From the NCBI GenBank assembly GCA_029379385.1, contig CM055611.1, positions 1 through 64,000 of the forward strand: DNA of 64,000 bases, written 5' to 3'. Origin of the DNA: Quillaja saponaria (Eukaryota > Streptophyta > Magnoliopsida > Fabales > Quillajaceae). Position numbers and translations under genes: made by a program. Below are positions 1-12,194 of the stretch, in pieces. Each line of letters opens with the position of its first letter. The stretch's first letter is position 1. A model generated the notes under the pieces. The model was not told the origin of the DNA, ran no database searches, and was given only the letters and a program-made list of their open reading frames with translations.

Positions 1-567
1 GGATTTAAGTTTTTACTTATTTTAATCCACTATATCATGGACATTAAATCTCCAGATATCTGCCCCTCTCTTTCAACCATACCCTTCGTTGTAACATATT
101 AATATCCTTTCTTCAAATTTTAATACTGTCAGGAATATCAATTCGGAAATGAAAGAAAAACACAATTTCCAAGTAACACGACATTGATATATTTTGATCC
201 CCCTCCTACCCAAAATGATTATCACTCTCACCAAACAATGGAAATTTTAACAGATTCTAGATATTGGAAAAAGAAAACAAAGTATACATTCAACATGTTC
301 TTTTTGCTATATGCTAACTAAACACATTGGATATAAAATTTTAATTTTCTGATATCTTTTTTTTATTGGAGATTGCGCCTCATTATTGGACACACAGAAA
401 CAGGGAATCAATTGCATGATTAGGCCATAACATAATAGATGAACTTTCAAATATAACAAGAACAAACACCAGACTGCCTACTATGCATGAAAAGCTTTGC
501 AAATTCTGGCTACTGTGATAGTGTTTGGGTGACTTATCTAGCATTTCTGCGAAAAGGGAGGTTATAC

Positions 568-3500
568 CAGTCATCACGTATTCAGGAGCAGCGTAACCAT
601 AGGTACCCATTACTCGAGTAGATACATGGGTTTCATCGCCCTGCGGTCCAGCTTTAGCTAGTCCGAAATCAGAAAGCTTGGCAGTGTAATCCTGCAGATT
701 CATTGGCAACCAGCAAGTACGACTAAATAATCCTACTGCTAGACATTCTATGATATATTTCCTGGTGAAATTTCAAATAACTTACAGAGTCCAATAATAT
801 ATTAGACGTTTTGAAGTCCCGATAGATTACCGGCCTTTCAGCATTGTGGAGAAAAGCAAGCCCCTTTGCAGCTCCTAGTGCAATCATCATTCTTGTGGCC
901 CATGATAATGGAACAGTTGCTTCTGGAAGCCACAATAAAGATCATATCATTTGAATTAAGACAACATCACCAGATACTAAGTAGAATGTTATAACTTAAA
1001 AGTATCTATATGAAAGATTTGTTAGCAATGTTTTCCCTGATAAGTCGTCCAACAAACTCACACAATATATTGCATATGGTGAGTTTGTGAGTTACTTTAT
1101 GAAAACATTTCATGACAAATTGCCCAAAATACTATTTTGGTTCCTCAAGTTCAAACAGTGTGCTAATTTGGCCCCTCTAACGTGTGGGATGTTATACTGT
1201 AGTTGTCTAAATTGGTTAATATTAAAGAATGCTTTCGCCAAGTAATTCTAAATAACTCCAACAAATATATATGAAAGAGACACTAAAGTATCAGTTTAGC
1301 CTCTCCAATTCAAGTCGTATTATACATTGATACCACAAATTCAGAACTAAGTAATACTGCTTTTTCTAAATTGTGTCAATTTGGTCCAATAAGTAAACAT
1401 CAGTCTCACAAGCAGGAAGAAAAGTGTTGACATGTCAAACAAGTCCAATTACTGTTAGCTAAATGCTGACCTAAGCATTTCTCATTGAAATTACTCTTGC
1501 TCTTCTTAACAAGTAAAAGGGCATTGTAACTTTTTGGCCCAAATAAGCCCCTAAAATGCATTCCTATCAAGAGGTGAAAATCATGGCCTCTGCGCTCAGG
1601 CCTCAGAGTTCTAACTACACGGTTCCCCAGATTGAATCTTGGAAAGCTGTGTGCCATCCATCAATCCAGAAACAGCAAAGTACTGGCCTGGAAATTGACA
1701 GCCAATTCCCTCTTTGGTGACACCTTTGTCTCTATGCCCTATAGCCAAGTCTATGCAGTTCTCTATCCTGAGTCCTGACAAACTATGTTTCAAGGTTTTC
1801 AGTTTTGGTGTGGGGCTTCTCTATTTCTGTTATTTTACTGATTAAAATATTTAGGGAGAACAAGAAACAGAGGGAGGAGGATAATACATGGTGAGAGGTG
1901 TTCAAGTATGATGAGAACAAAGGGCAACTTCCATCCAGGATGCTAGGTGAGCATTTAACTCCCAAATTGGTAGACTTACTTTAACTTCAAACAGAATTAA
2001 AAGTTTCATACTAAACAGAAAAAACAGACACAGAATGTCTTAAAAAATTTAATCACAGAGAAATTCAAAATTGATCGTTAGATTATCTTTGATAGGCAAA
2101 GAAATAATTACTCAATCACATAGCCGATAAAATTACCTCTATCCTGCCTTACAAGCTGACATCTATTTCATGTATTACACAGAAAACTGATCACAAAATA
2201 CAGATCACATCCAAATAGGTGGAGGCAAACTGTACCTTTTCACAAGGGATTGAGCATAAGATCAGGAAAGCGGTAACCAACACTTTAAACACCATAGATC
2301 TTATATGCGGGTAGAGGGGGGAAGACAAGAAAGATAAAACTATAAAGGTTCCATAAGTACCTAAAGGGAAGTATTGAAAATCAACTGTCAACAGAAATTT
2401 CCATGCAAATGGTAAAAGCTCAACCTTACCTAATCATCACAAGCACCAAACTAGGCTTATTCTTCACAACAATCATACAGAATAAGAAAAAAGTGATCAA
2501 TACTATTTTTATAAGTAGCAAAACATGATCAATGTAAACTGGAGAAAGGAAGTCTCTTTTCTTTCTTTTTCCTTATTTTCTGGATGCACAAGCAGCTTAT
2601 TTTGATAGTTTAGTATGCAGGTTATGACGCTATTATAAACAGTAATTGAATAATCAAAATATTCAGCTAATCCTGCATTGAAAAAAGCAACCCAAATCTT
2701 TATTTTTATTCTTCTGATTTGGCACCTTAAACTATTAAATCTAGTTAAAGCGGTTCTCTTTAGTATGCTATTCGAAAATCAAGCTGGAATACTATCTTTC
2801 TTATAGGTCAAATTGGACTATTTTATCCAGATTCACTGGTTGGAGAATGTTTGGAATCAGATTATATAATCCAAAAGAGCCTATTATTCACTTATAACAT
2901 GACTAGTTTATTACTAGGGGGAGACGGAATGAAGTAATCTGGTGATGGTGGGAAAAGAGCAAAGGACGACAAAGCAGGGTACCCTTCAAAAAAGTATGCT
3001 CACTGTCCTTTCCAGCATCTGAAACTCACCTTGGGTCACCCACAAATGCATTGCCTACATCCCAGTTAAACTGGAAAGTTGCTTATTCTTTCTCCTTTTT
3101 TTCTCCTCTATTCTCCTCAGTTTTTTACTAATTTTGCTTGATTCATGTATGGATCTTGGATTCAATTTTGAGATAATACTCTCAATTAGCTATAACGAAA
3201 TTGATGAAAACTTAAAACTAAAGAACTTGAAATTTGTGCAGGCTGAGCATATTATCTCCACTTTCCATATTAATATTGGTTAAATTTTGTATATGGATTT
3301 AAGTTTGTTATCCTATTCGGTTAGGTAGAAAGTAAAAAAACATATATATGAAATTATAAATAATTGAAAGGAAAGAAAGAACCTAGTTTACTCCTTAAAC
3401 TTAGTTGAAAAAGAATTTCTCTATTCACCTTAATTGGATACTGCATAAGTACAGAATTGGTCCAAAATGTCCCATATCTGAAGTTCTTACTTCAGCATGC

Positions 3501-5491
3501 CAAACACAGCATCACAAAAGTTGTTTATATTGCTAAAATTACAGGAAATTGGCAAATGGTGACTAAGGTTTCTTCAGTTTCAAGAAAAAGAATTTAAGGT
3601 TTATTTTCTATTGATAGAAAAGGAAGTAATATTGATTAATAGAAGGGAATGTAATGCAAGAAGGAGGACAGGATACTCTTCCATAAAATAGAAAAAGGAA
3701 AGGAAAAAAAGAGAAGAAAAAAGAATACTGAGATTTTAAACAAAAGTTGGTGCAAAATAGCTCTCTGATCCTGCCAAGTACTAAAGGTAGCCTGTTTGAA
3801 AAACCAAAAGCATAGAACCAAAAAGAACCCAGGGTTTGTCCTAATGAAGTTGTCGTTTCAGAAAATGAACATTGAAAATTCTAATGTTACGCTCCACCAT
3901 AAACACCAAATTGCAGCAAAAAAGGCACACCTCCAGAGAACCTTACCGCCTTTCTTTCTCCCAAAACTTTTAAACAGAATCAACAATAAATCCTTCAGAT
4001 AGAGAAGAAGTCCACTGAAAACCAGAAATTTTGAAATCCTATGCCAGAAGAATTTATGATCATTAAAGTGCATTTGTTTTTAATTTGATTTCTTCCAGTA
4101 TGCAATAAGCATATCCATTGTTTCATATGAATAAACAGAAATGTCAAAACACATTTAAGTTCTATATCTCCTGATTATATCAAAGATAATTTTTTGCCCA
4201 GATTGATGTCAGCCACCGCGAGGGCGAGCCTTGGCGCAACGGTAAGTTGTTCCTTTGGTGACCTGTAGGTCACGGGTTCGAGGCGTGAAAACAGCCTCTT
4301 TGCAGAAATGTAAGGGAAAGGCTGCGTACATGCCCACTCTCCCTGTACCCCGCAATAGCCGGGGAGCACTTTTTTTTTAATTGATGTCAGCTACCAACTA
4401 CGCTAAATAAATTCCTTTTCAATAATTAACTATATGTTTGCGGCAACAATAGAGAAATAAAATAATTATTTTACTGAGCTGGTGGAAGAAAAAAAGAGAG
4501 ATATGGCATACTTCGAAACAAGTGATTCTCTAAGCTTCCTCGAAACATGAACTCGTATACAAGTAACCTGTGATCGTCCTCACAACAGTATCCAATCAAC
4601 TTCACCAGATTTGGATGCCTGAGCTGTCCAAGAAAGTTGACTTCCGTCTGAGCAAAGAAGAGGGGTTAATTAAGATGAAAAAAATGATAACAAATTATAG
4701 GAAGGATGGGGGAAAAAGAAATGCAAGTAATGGATACGTACAAGCCACTCTCTGTGACCCTGGAGGCCCTCCTTATTCAGAACCTTGACTGCAACTGGGA
4801 GAGATTTGAGACCAACCCTGACATTATCGTCAATGTAACCTTTATAGACAGTTCCAAATCCACCTTCGCCGAGTATATAGTCGGAACGGAAACTCTTGGT
4901 GATAGTCTCGAGCTCGTACAATGTAAAAGCAATGACATGGGTATAGAGGATGGTATTCTTTCTGGCATCCTCAAAGTTGTTGCGTGAGGTGGAAGAGTCG
5001 CTCAGATCTGACACAGAACGACTGTCCTTCTTCTCGGCGAGACCAGTTTTAGCAGCCAAGGATGACAAGACGTGAAGCTGTTGAACTGCCGAATTCATTT
5101 GTATCCCAAAATTGTAAGTTCAGTTCATTCTTTCTGTCGTTTCTCGTTTCGTTTCTAATTTATGTGCATTTATGCATGTGCCTAAATTAATGGATTGAAA
5201 TCACAGGTATTTGAGCTTAAATCATGGAGGAGCGGACAACAAACACCTTCTCTCACTCACTCACTTAGATAGAAGTACATATACATATGGAAGGGATTGA
5301 TGTATGTTATGATGAGGAATAGTATAAAATAGAAAATGAAAACAAAGAATTAGGCAAAGCGAATATCTGAGAATAGAGAAATGACGGTAAGCGGAAAAAT
5401 GCATATCCCTAGATCTGAATATTTTAAGAAAGCATAAACCTTGAGCATTGGAGACAACAGCAGATTCTTCTCTAGTACCACAGTTGCCCAT
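568..5491 (-). CDS. PBL8: PBL8-like receptor-like cytoplasmic kinase (RLCK VII), 3' part outside window
   Basis: Serine/threonine kinase of the RLCK-VII (PBS1-like) family, expected at the plasma membrane in receptor signalling. Exons from joined GT/AG sites with consistent phase: 5440-5491, 4742-5085, 4512-4647, 786-922, 568-691 (264 codons so far). The start at 5491 gives MGNCGTREE, an N-myristoylation/palmitoylation signal typical of the family. Visible kinase motifs: glycine loop [17 protein letters not shown] lysine, [11 protein letters not shown] (catalytic loop with the family's YRD), SDFGLAK, and [14 protein letters not shown] at the end of exon 5. Subdomains IX-XI are missing; the next exon should lie left of base 1. 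Intron 3 is 3.6 kb (923-4511) and holds a SINE. The sequence closely resembles Arabidopsis At5g01020 as I recall it. The family is sure; the exact orthologue is less so. Confidence 0.5.
4214..4379 (+). mobile_element. Au-type SINE with 12-bp target-site duplication
   Basis: tRNA-derived short retroposon inside intron 3 of the kinase gene, opposite to its transcription. It contains a pol III A box (around TTGGCGCAACGGT) and a B box (GGGTTCGAGGC). The AACAGCCTCT..GCAGAAATG..AAGGCTGCGTAC body is typical of plant Au SINEs, and it ends in a run of T, as Au elements do. The 12-bp repeat ATTGATGTCAGC flanks it at 4202-4213 and 4380-4391. Non-coding; mobilised by LINE machinery in trans. Confidence 0.5.
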
Positions 5492-5577
5492 TGAAATGAG
5501 GATGAACCAGCAATTGCAGAAACTCTTCTTGTGGCTGCACTTGAAGTAGCACTGCTCGTGGCGGTGGTGAAGCATGC

Positions 5578-5598
5578 GTTGTTGTTGTTGTTGTTGTT
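5578..5598 (-). repeat. (CAA)7 tract in the 5' leader of the PBL8-like gene
   Basis: Seven GTT units on the plus strand read as CAA repeats in the sense leader, about 87 bases upstream of the ATG at 5491. No ATG falls between the tract and the chosen start. CAA-rich leaders are unstructured and favour scanning; the effect here is inference. Confidence 0.5.
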
Positions 5599-5837
5599 GA
5601 TATCCTGATGGCCCAGAGTTTCATTCTTAAGATGCCTTTCCTTTCTTCGTCCTGTTTTTTTTCCGAGGTAAATAGATATGTATAAGAAAGAGTATAAGCC
5701 TGACAAATCACAATTACAGAAATTTTACCTTCAAGTCCAACAAATTTTCAAAATATATGCAACAAACATTAAATCAAAATACAAATATCACTTTTATGTA
5801 AAACAAAATAGAGGAAATCAAGTTTTTATAGGTGGAA

Positions 5838-6080
5838 ATCGAAACCAACTATTCAAATTCGAATTCGTTAACAAAATAATATTTTTATTAAAAAATTATT
5901 TATTTTGTCAAAATATTCTAAAATTTTTAATTTGAATTCCTAAGTTCAAATTTAAATTTTGTTCGAATTTGAATTCGAATATTCAAAATTACATTTGAAT
6001 TCGAATTCAAACTCAAATTTTAATATATGTGCGAATTAATATTCAAATTTGAGTACATAAATTCTAAATTTGAATCTAAA
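5838..6080. repeat. Low-complexity tract rich in GAATTC/TTCGAA
   Basis: The words AATTCGAATTC, TTTGAATTC and TTCAAATT recur many times in both orientations. The same vocabulary recurs at about 12748-12840 beside the copia remnant, so it may be part of a dispersed repeat family. Confidence 0.5.
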
Positions 6081-6129
6081 TATTATACTATTTGATTCTA
6101 ATTCAATCCTTATAAAGAAGTTAAAATTT

Positions 6130-6490
6130 GGACTTATCTACTATTTTGGTCTTTCAAAATTATATTTGTTTTCAGTTCGGTCCTCTAATAATTTTTTCAC
6201 TCTATTTTATCCTCCAATATTTAAAAAATTTCAATCAATTCTATTTCTCCATGTTATTAATTAACGAAATAATTACACTTGACATAAAGATAAAAACGTA
6301 TATAAATTATTTTTATATTTTACAAAAAAAAATTGTTATTTTATCATTAAATTATGTAAAATTATCTTATTTATGCATAATATGAGAATAACATAATATA
6401 ATTTGATTTTATAAAATTGGCCAAAAAAAATTTTGAATGATTAAATTAAAAACTGAAGCAATCCTACAAAATTAAAATAGTAGTTAAGCC
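6130..6490. mobile_element. Candidate MITE with imperfect terminal inverted repeats
   Basis: The left end (GGACTTATCTACTATTTT) and the reverse complement of the right end (GGCTTAACTACTATTTT) match, and the similarity continues imperfectly for roughly 60 bp. The interior is AT-rich and non-coding. I could not define a target-site duplication. Confidence 0.5.
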
Positions 6491-8592
6491 ATTTATTAGC
6501 ACAAAAAAAAAAAAAAAAAAACATAAATTAATATATTTTGGTTTATGAAATTAACATATAAGAATTGTAAATTAAAATACCCCAAGGTGTCATGGTGATG
6601 TATATTGAAAAGAGAATTATTCAGTACGTCATCGTAAAAGTAGGATACTAGGTACCTCAGTTGACGTGGACAAGATATTCACCGTTGGATTACTTAAGTT
6701 TCCACCTGATCCATCATTACATATGACTTGTAATCGGTTCATCAATGAATTGGAGAATTAAATTTTCATCCCTTGTAGAATGTAGATGAAATATGCATTC
6801 AACTACATTCAGAAACCAAGAACTGATGCTTGAGGTAATTGCACTGTAAATACAGTGATCCACTGATCTACATGTTTAATTTCTCACCAAATATGAAACA
6901 TTGAAATTTATTAGATCCTAAAACCTAATTCCAAATCTTCAACAAGGGCATAGACTAGTAGGCTAACAAGGTATCGTGATTTCACCCTTTAGTTAAAAGT
7001 CATTCATGAACGAAATTAAGTTGCGCCAAAACAAAAATGTTTCATGCGGTGCAATTAATTTGGGGTGGAGGTGATGGTGGTGTCATTGTTATAATGGGGT
7101 GATTTCTCTTGAATTCGTTAGGTGTGGAAGATACAAACAAAAAGACCAGCAGAAATGATCAATTTTATCTCTCTAACTAAATTGTGGCTGGGACAAATAA
7201 AAGGGTCTAATAATTATTAGGAAAATTAAATGGATGCAAAATGAAAATAGAATAAATTTATGGTACATTACAATAGTAAGTAACTTTGGATGATATGAAG
7301 AACTCTTTTGTTGACACGTGTAAAAAAATAAGGCGCTTAATACCCCACTTTTGTGATGGGATACTTAATCACTCACTATATTAAAATACCTCTTGGACAG
7401 AGGAGCAGAAACTCTCTCTTGACTCGAAGACATTGCACCACTTCAACTGATGCGGCTCTATATCCCAACCCAACGCAACCCAACCCATGTTGAAGAAAAA
7501 AGCCGACATAGTTTTCACGACCCACCACCCACGGAATTTAAAGAACTTAAAGGAGCATGAATCATATATTTTGCAGAGTGGCATTCTTGTGTAGGTTATA
7601 TGTCTTTTTTCAGTCTATTCAAATCCAAGCACCATTAGGATCCTTTAGGGGGTTCTAACCAGAAAACAAGCAGATCCAAAAATCCATATTTTTTTTAATT
7701 TCTCTGGTAGAAGAACGCATAAGATATGCTAAATTTCAACAAGTATACAAAAAAAAAATATATATATTTCCCCTTTTTTATTTTGATTGGATCCCTCCTT
7801 TCGATTGATTGTATAATATCTTAAAACACATAATATCTAAAAGCTTTGCCTTCCTTTTTTTTTTTTTTTTTATTGGAAAGCCAAACGTGAATTTTTAATC
7901 ACAACGCATAAAGTCGGGACAAATCAGATCCCTATTCTTTTTCCTAGAATTCCATATTTATTATCATTTTTTTATTTTCTTTCATTTCCCGACTTATTGT
8001 GAGATAAACACATGCCCACTTAATCTTAACATTGAACGAAAGTGTAAGAAATGAAGTTTGACTCCCCACCTTTTCCATTAAATCAATCATTCCCAAAATC
8101 TATCTTTCTTCGTTTGTCTTTTTCTATTTTTTTAACAATTCAAGGACATAAGGTGCCCCTGCTTTTTCAAGGTAAGAATGGGGAGAGAAAATGCCCTGAG
8201 ACAATGTTTGAGTACCAGGCACTATGACGCTAAAGTAACCCATGCCATACTCCCAAGAAACAAGAAGATGGACTTTACCTAGGCTAAGAATGGACCAACT
8301 ATTAAATCTTGGATGAAAATTTCTGCTAATGATCTAGATTGATATCAGGATCTATAAGTATCAAGTCAAAGGAAATGAGTTAAAGTAAAGAAAAAAAAGA
8401 GTTTATTTTTGTCACGTGTTTCGAGTTGACAACAAAATATAAAGTAAATTACACTAAGATTCAAAATTTAAGAAAAATAAAGTTTGTCACTTCAAATAAA
8501 TAGAAAATTTACGACGTTATAAGATAATCTGAATATTAAAAAGTCTCACTTTAAAAAATAGGTACTTAGTACCCTACTTTTATGATGGGATA

Positions 8593-9663
8593 CTTAATCC
8601 TAAATATTTACTTTGTGTATATTTTCCTTTACTATTTTATTTTTTTCTTAGTATTAAAGCATTTTATTAATTTCACTTTTTATTTATAACATATAATTTT
8701 TAATAAAATAAAATATTTGACACATGTATGATCATATTAAATAATAAATTGATTTTTCTTTAATTTTTATGATATGAACAATAAAAAATATAAATCTATA
8801 TGAGTTTAAAAGATAAGTTCAAGAATTTGAAAGAAAAAAAAATGGACAATTATATATATATATATATATAAATCTACTCATTAGTTTAAATAAGAAATAA
8901 AAGAAAGTTGAATTTACCCAATATGGTTAGGTTTCTTTTCTTATTATTATTAATAGCAATACATTATGTTTGCCTTAACTTTTTTTTAATTTTAATATAT
9001 TTTTCTAATAAAATGGAATAGAATTATTTCACAAATATATAAGTAAAATTTAACTTTTTTAAAGTGAAAAGGAAGTATTACTAAAATCCAATACGTCTTG
9101 TTATAATTTTATAAGACAAATAAGTCAGTTTTAAAATTTTCATTTCAAATAAGTCATACAAAAACTAAAATATCTTTTTTCCTCTTTGACCCATTGTATT
9201 TATTATTTTGAATTTTTGTATGTTAATTAATAATAAATAATAAATTTTATGATATAATCATTAATAAAAAAATATAAAATTTTACAAACTAATAAAATAT
9301 TTTCATCTTGTCATTCCATATATATTTTTTTTAATTATGAAAAAAAAATTATTTTTATGAATAAATTTGTATAATTAAATTGCCTAAATTTTTCAAGTTC
9401 TTGAACTTATCTTTTAGATTTATATTTTTGTAATTCATATCATAAATATTAAAGAAAAACCCACTTTATTTTATCTAGTATTCAAACTTAGTTCTACTTA
9501 TATGTGTTAAATATTTTTTTATTAAAAATAATATGTTAAAATTTAAAAAGAAAAAGAAAAAAAAGAGATTAACATAATGTATTAATGTTAATAAGAAAAA
9601 AAACAAAAAAATTAGAGAAAAACATAAATAAATAAATAAAATTAAGTATTTAGGAATCATTTA
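8593..9663. mobile_element. Large fold-back (long inverted repeat) element
   Basis: A left arm of about 8593-8860 is the reverse complement, with small indels, of a right arm of about 9370-9663. Shared blocks include TTATGATATGAA..ATATAAATCT, AAAAGATAAGTTCAAGAA and ATTTTTAATAAAA..AATATTT. The outer tips are TCCTAAATA on the left and TATTTAGGA on the right. The loop of ~500 bp is non-coding. It fits a non-autonomous fold-back DNA transposon; the family is unknown. Confidence 0.5.
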
Positions 9664-9733
9664 AGAAAAGAAGAGTATTAATAGGATTTCTTGAAACATA
9701 TGAGATTGTTAGAGATATAGGGAGGGTGGAAAG

Positions 9734-10116
9734 TATTGGGATTTTAGCAAAATAATTTAATTGACCAACAAGCCACATGAATAAATGTAATGAGCAAGAA
9801 AATATAACAACACCAGATTTACGTGAAAAACCCTCTAGAATTGAAGGAAAAATCACGAGACAAACTCCGACAAATATTATACTATAATAATAGTAGTGAT
9901 ACAAACAAATTCTCTCTAGTTACTACTAAAGGCATACAAATACCATCTAAGTATATAACTCAATATAGAGATTTTACTCAAAAATAGTAGCTCACAATTA
10001 TTACTCACACATAACTTAGAAAGAGTACTTTCTCACTATTTTTCTCTCACTTTGTTAACTCACAGTGCACTCTCGACCCTCCTATGAGGCAGCTCTTTGT
10101 TTGCCTTCTACATAAA
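9734..10116 (-). repeat. 3' LTR of the copia derivative, truncated on its inner side
   Basis: Aligns from the TATTGGGATTTTAGC end with 12195 onward, and the match stops near GCCTTCTACATAAAG. The remainder of the LTR, present at 12540-12710, is missing here because integrase sequence follows directly. Confidence 0.5.
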
Positions 10117-11000
10117 GATTGACTTTGAAGTGAAGTTTTAATCTATGTTCCTTTGGCACATGCATAAATGTTTTACAACCAAACAGTTTCGGATGAGAGT
10201 ATGAAACATTTTTCCTGACCATACTTTCTCTAGGACATCAACACCTAAAGGAACTGACAGAGATGATTGATTAGGAAGCATACAACACCAAAAGCTACAT
10301 CCCAAATTGGTTTTGGAAGCTTAGCCATTTTTTAGCATACATCTGACTTTTTCTATAATAGTGCAGTTTATTTTCTCTACCACACCATTATATTGTAGGG
10401 GTGCTTGGAACTGTTTTCACATTTCTTATGCCATATTTTGAATGATACTCTTTAAAGTCATTAAGGTGTACTATCCACCATTGTTGGCACGGAGATAGTT
10501 CAAGACCTTTCGTGTCCCTCTCTCCACCATGGCATGAAACTTATGAAAATATTTGAACACCTGGCTTTTGTCTTCAAAAATAAACCAACGTTTATCGTGA
10601 AGCATCATCTATAAAGATAAAAAAATATTTGTTACCAACCAAAGTCTCCATCTCTTAGAGACCACAAACATCAAAATATAACAATTTCAATTTATTTTAT
10701 TTGCGCTTACAATGCTTACGAAAAGTAACTCTATGTTGCTTTCCAAATAGGCAATGATTACAAGGGTTCAATGGTGTACCTTTGGCAAAAGGAATGAGGG
10801 ACTTTTAGCCAATAGTTGCAACCATTTATCACTCATCTTGTGCCAGCCTTTTGTGCCACAAGTTTAGAGAAGCATCATCTTCCACATCATACATTCACAC
10901 GCATCTTGTATATCATACAACATAACTTCCCACAAGCAGTCACCAATTTTCTTTTGGCGAGTATCTAATTTCCATCCTAAAACTGATGCTTATATCTCAC
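10117..11000 (-). pseudogene. Copia GAG-pre-integrase and integrase remnant
   Basis: Minus-strand translation in shifting frames shows LWHKRL, PFAKG, CLFGKQHRVTF (GAG-pre-integrase), then GNKYFFIFIDDASR and PLQYNGVVE, the usual integrase landmarks, ending near VPKEHR. Stops and frameshifts run throughout, so no integrase can be made. The fragment fuses to LTR sequence at about 10116. Confidence 0.5.
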
Positions 11001-11060
11001 TTTATCTAGGACGTTTATATAGATTAGATTAAGACGCAGATCATGAATGTGACGCACATT

Positions 11061-11279
11061 CTACAATGTCATAGTGCATCTCACACTACTTTGTATGCAA
11101 ATATCACCAATTCCAATAATATTAGAAACACTAGTGTTATCCATATTCACACTACCAAGGTCTTCTGCTTTGTAAGTAGTGAAAAATTCTCTCTTGGGAA
11201 CACAGTGGTATGAGATAGTTGAGATCCACTCGACATTTGTCTCCTCATGGTGATTGCTTTCACTATTTGCACTTACCAA
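11061..11279 (-). pseudogene. Copia aspartic protease remnant
   Basis: The translation contains SYHCVPKREFFTTYKAEDLGSV..IIGIGDICI, the segment that follows the protease active site in copia polyproteins. The expected DSG-type active-site residues just before it are not recognisable (WISTIS), so it is inactive. Confidence 0.5.
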
Positions 11280-11367
11280 TGTTGTTGAATTAACATTTGA
11301 TTCAGCTATAAAAAGACTAGAACAAATGTGAATCCTTTCCTAAATATAATTCATTAAAAAGGGAAGG

Positions 11368-12150
11368 TCAGCATAAGTGCAATAAAGTTATTGATGTATT
11401 ATCATCTACTTCCTTTTGAGTCTTTCCATCTTTTATCTCTTGTTTAAAGATCCTATAATTTCTCTTGAAATGACCAGCTTTTCGACTATGATAATGCTTC
11501 ATTTTAACTTTGGACTTGGATCTGCCTTTGAATTTTCCAAGTCCGTTGAACCTTCTGCTTTTACCTTTACCTCTATCCTCCGTGACAAGAGCTTGCTCAT
11601 TATCAACACTCAACTACTTCCATCTAGCTTCATCATTGAACATACTTTCCTTGACATTTTTCAAACTCAATGTGCCATCTAAAGTGAAGTTACTAATGGT
11701 AACCACCAAGGTTTCCCAACTAACGAGCAAAGAGCTCAAAAGAAATAGTGCTTGTAACTTGCATTAGCACTATTTTAAATATGGACAACTGATTTGTAAG
11801 ATCTTGAAAATGACTTAAGTGTTCGGTTATTAATCATCTCTCCTATAATTTCAGGTTCATGAGCTTTTTGATTGTGAATGTTTTATTTTATGCATTCTTT
11901 CTCTCGTACAGTGCTTCCAATTATTTTTAAAGTTCTTGTGCATTATTTACTTTAGAAACATGGTGGAAAACATTAATATCAATCCATTATCGAATTTTTC
12001 CAACAGCTTTCCTGCTCAATCGCTCCCAGCCCTTATCGAAAATGTCCTTAGACTTCACTGATTCACCTTCTACTAGGATTATATAGATCACTATAGTAAA
12101 GGAGATCCTCCATCATAGGCTTCCAAATTGAATAATTTGAAGCAGTACAC
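11368..12150 (-). pseudogene. Copia gag remnant with degenerate zinc knuckle
   Basis: An open stretch at 11368-11613 shows basic GKGKSR/RSKSKVK residues and a CCHC-like knuckle MKHYHSRKAGHFKRNY. The first and last Cys have been replaced (only the His and spacing remain). Upstream gag sequence to about 12150 is broken by stops. Confidence 0.5.
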
Positions 12151-12194
12151 TTTATAACTATCAAATCACCAACAATCGCAACCTTGATGCCACT

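Larger units (their letters stand above)
5712..9733. other. AT-rich intergenic spacer, no gene seen
   Basis: I see no gene-like ORF in these ~4 kb. The stretch holds a GAATTC-rich tract (about 5838-6080), a MITE candidate (6130-6490), two copies of a terminus-like motif (near 7325-7375 and 8560-8597), an AT microsatellite near 8851-8870 and a ~1.07 kb fold-back element (8593-9663). Confidence 0.5.

Noticed and set aside
1117..1560. MITE in the PBL8-like intron (TTTTGGTTCCTCAAG-type words)
   Set aside because: Typical end-like words occur, but the two ends do not pair convincingly and no duplication was found.
4214..4290. A functional tRNA gene
   Set aside because: A and B boxes are present but no cloverleaf closes; the rest matches a SINE body.
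9475..9904. Hydrophobic minus-strand ORFs as small membrane proteins
   Set aside because: They come from AT-rich arms of the fold-back element and the copia LTR; composition explains the hydrophobicity.
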